From assembly GCF_018917525.1 (NCBI RefSeq), contig NZ_JAHLOS010000048.1:1-32015 (forward strand): DNA of 32,015 nucleotides, in the 5' to 3' direction. Source of the DNA: Enterococcus raffinosus. GTDB taxonomy: Bacteria > Bacillota > Bacilli > Lactobacillales > Enterococcaceae. Positions 31,264 through 32,015 of the stretch are shown here, piece by piece. Each line of letters starts with the position of its first letter. The first letter of the stretch is position 1. The notes beneath the pieces were generated by a model. The model had not been told where the DNA came from, made no database searches, and saw only the letters and a list, made by a program, of their open reading frames with translations. Position numbers and translations under genes: made by a program.

Positions 31264-31333
31264 TCGTTCTATGAGTAAATTTGTTCGTTGTGAGGAACGT
31301 TGGTATTATAGGTTTTTTTACCATGAAAAAGGG

Positions 31334-31362
31334 CTTACAAATGCTTGACCGCTTGCTATACT
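31334..31362 (+). promoter_or_regulatory. Promoter of the third usp gene
   Basis: CTTACA (31334-31339, 4/6) and TATACT (31357-31362, 5/6) are 17 bases apart, 22 bases before the start codon. Confidence 0.65.
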
Positions 31363-31383
31363 AGAGTAAAAGGGGGAAGGCTC

Positions 31384-31812
31384 ATGAATGAACGCTATTA
31401 CAATATTTTGGCAGCAGTAGATGGTTCACCACAGGCTCATCAAGCGTTGATGGAAGCTGTCGAAGCCGCACGACGAAATAATGCACGTTTGTATATCGCC
31501 CAGGTTATTAATAGTAGTGGATTACTACTGAATAGTGCGACGCCAATTGCCCAAATCATTGAAGAAGAGAAGAAAGCCGCACTCAAATTATTGGAAGAAG
31601 AGTTTGCCGGAATCGATTATTACAATAAACAATTGATTACTTGTGTGGGAAGCCCCAAAAAGGCTCTTTGTTTTGATCTGCCCGAAGTATACAAAATCGA
31701 TCTGATTTATATTGGCGCTACCGGAAAAGGAAGACTCGAACGAATGCTCGTTGGGTCCACCACCGATTATGTGGTCAATAATGCTCCTTGCGATGTCATG
31801 GTGGTGAGGTAG
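31384..31812 (+). CDS. Universal stress protein UspA family
   Basis: This is the third Usp protein in 3 kb, 142 aa, with 'ILAAVDGSPQAHQAL' and the ATP-binding signature 'GATGKGRLERMLVGSTTDYV'. It is most similar to the protein at 29288-29716, so these two are likely a local duplication later split by the GNAT and C39 genes. AAAGGGGGAAGG precedes ATG 31384; an in-frame start at 31345 lies upstream of the predicted -10 and is rejected. It has its own promoter, so its control may differ from the first pair. Confidence 0.92.
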   Translation: MNERYYNILAAVDGSPQAHQALMEAVEAARRNNARLYIAQVINSSGLLLNSATPIAQIIEEEKKAALKLLEEEFAGIDYYNKQLITCVGSPKKALCFDLPEVYKIDLIYIGATGKGRLERMLVGSTTDYVVNNAPCDVMVVR

Positions 31813-31836
31813 AACAGACTTACGATCTAGAATAAA

Positions 31837-31866
31837 CGATTCAAATAAATAGAAATAATTGAATCG
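31837..31866 (+). repeat. Inverted repeat after the third usp gene
   Basis: CGATTCAA (31837-31844) and TTGAATCG (31859-31866) pair perfectly around a 14-base AT-rich loop. There is no T run, so it may be an operator or a weak 3' structure. Confidence 0.45.
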
Positions 31867-31927
31867 AATTATCTAAAAAAGGGTGAATATACTATTCAAT
31901 GTCATTAACTTAAGCATATTGACAAAT

Positions 31928-31983
31928 AATCCGTAGTACTGGTGGAAGAATTGTTCTTCTCCAGTGCTACGGATTTGTCTTTT
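31928..31983 (+). terminator. Strong terminator near the window end
   Basis: AATCCGTAGTACTGG pairs with CCAGTGCTACGGATT (one G-U), and the inner GGAAGAA/TTCTTCTCC continues the helix; a TTTGTCTTTT tail follows. It probably ends the third usp transcript and possibly a gene converging from outside. Confidence 0.85.
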
Positions 31984-32015
31984 ATTCGCTCGATGGCACG
32001 TCTAAATAAGCGATT

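Noticed and set aside
1-32015. CRISPR arrays, rRNA genes, transposases and a full prophage
   Set aside because: No regularly spaced repeats, rRNA-like sequence, transposase or integrase motifs, or capsid genes were seen; the phage-like genes are confined to 24872-27052.

Overview
The window looks like chromosome from a low-GC Gram-positive coccus of the Lactobacillales, most likely an Enterococcus. The evidence is strong AGGAGG ribosome sites, rho-independent terminators after most operons, an LtaS-type lipoteichoic acid synthase, a CspA-type cold-shock protein, ABC-F and YxeA/BceAB-like genes, and a cysteine desulfurase of the type described from E. faecalis selenium loci. The species cannot be named from sequence alone.

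Layout. (1) 226-5888: a PucR-type regulator followed by an NCS1 permease, a DUF917 protein and a hydantoinase/oxoprolinase-like ATPase. This looks like an uptake and breakdown operon for an unidentified nitrogenous ring or amide compound. (2) 5984-13605: a long selenium operon: selD, yedF-like, DUF3343, selB, a NifS-like desulfurase, selA, a TudS-related putative desulfidase (CD3072 type) and an ECF transporter S component (CD3073 type). The selenocysteine tRNA gene selC (anticodon UCA) lies 8.4 kb downstream at 21916-22012. All four Sec-decoding parts are therefore present, but no selenoprotein is seen in the window. (3) 13624-18738: an ABC-F ATPase behind a leader peptide and a convincing attenuator, then a YxeA/ATPase/permease export or sensing module. 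(4) 18962-22079: ltaS, a decayed copy of the selC 3' end, a tiny minus-strand ORF, a DUF1622 membrane protein and selC. (5) 22135-24771: a DUF1905 protein, a visibly AT-rich acyltransferase that is probably acquired, cspA with a structured leader, and a small DUF2187-like protein.

(6) 24872-27052: a compact phage-derived cassette. An ImmR/ImmA-like repressor and protease pair on the minus strand faces a RinA/ArpU-like activator, a LexA-type SOS box, a UviB/BhlA-like holin and a second holin. It closes with a strong terminator. There is no integrase, capsid, endolysin or recognisable bacteriocin gene. This is the most unusual unit here and may be a minimal damage-induced membrane-permeabilising or release system. 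(7) 27145-31983: a methyltransferase, a small unknown protein, a 0.6 kb gap with a minus-strand terminator that has no gene, three universal stress proteins, a GNAT acetyltransferase and a C39-like surface peptidase.

The selenium genes work together as follows. SelD makes selenophosphate, probably with selenium delivered by the desulfurase, YedF and DUF3343 proteins. SelA converts Ser-tRNA(Sec) to Sec-tRNA(Sec), and SelB carries it to UGA codons. The TudS-like protein and the ECF S component probably supply or handle a selenium or sulfur compound.
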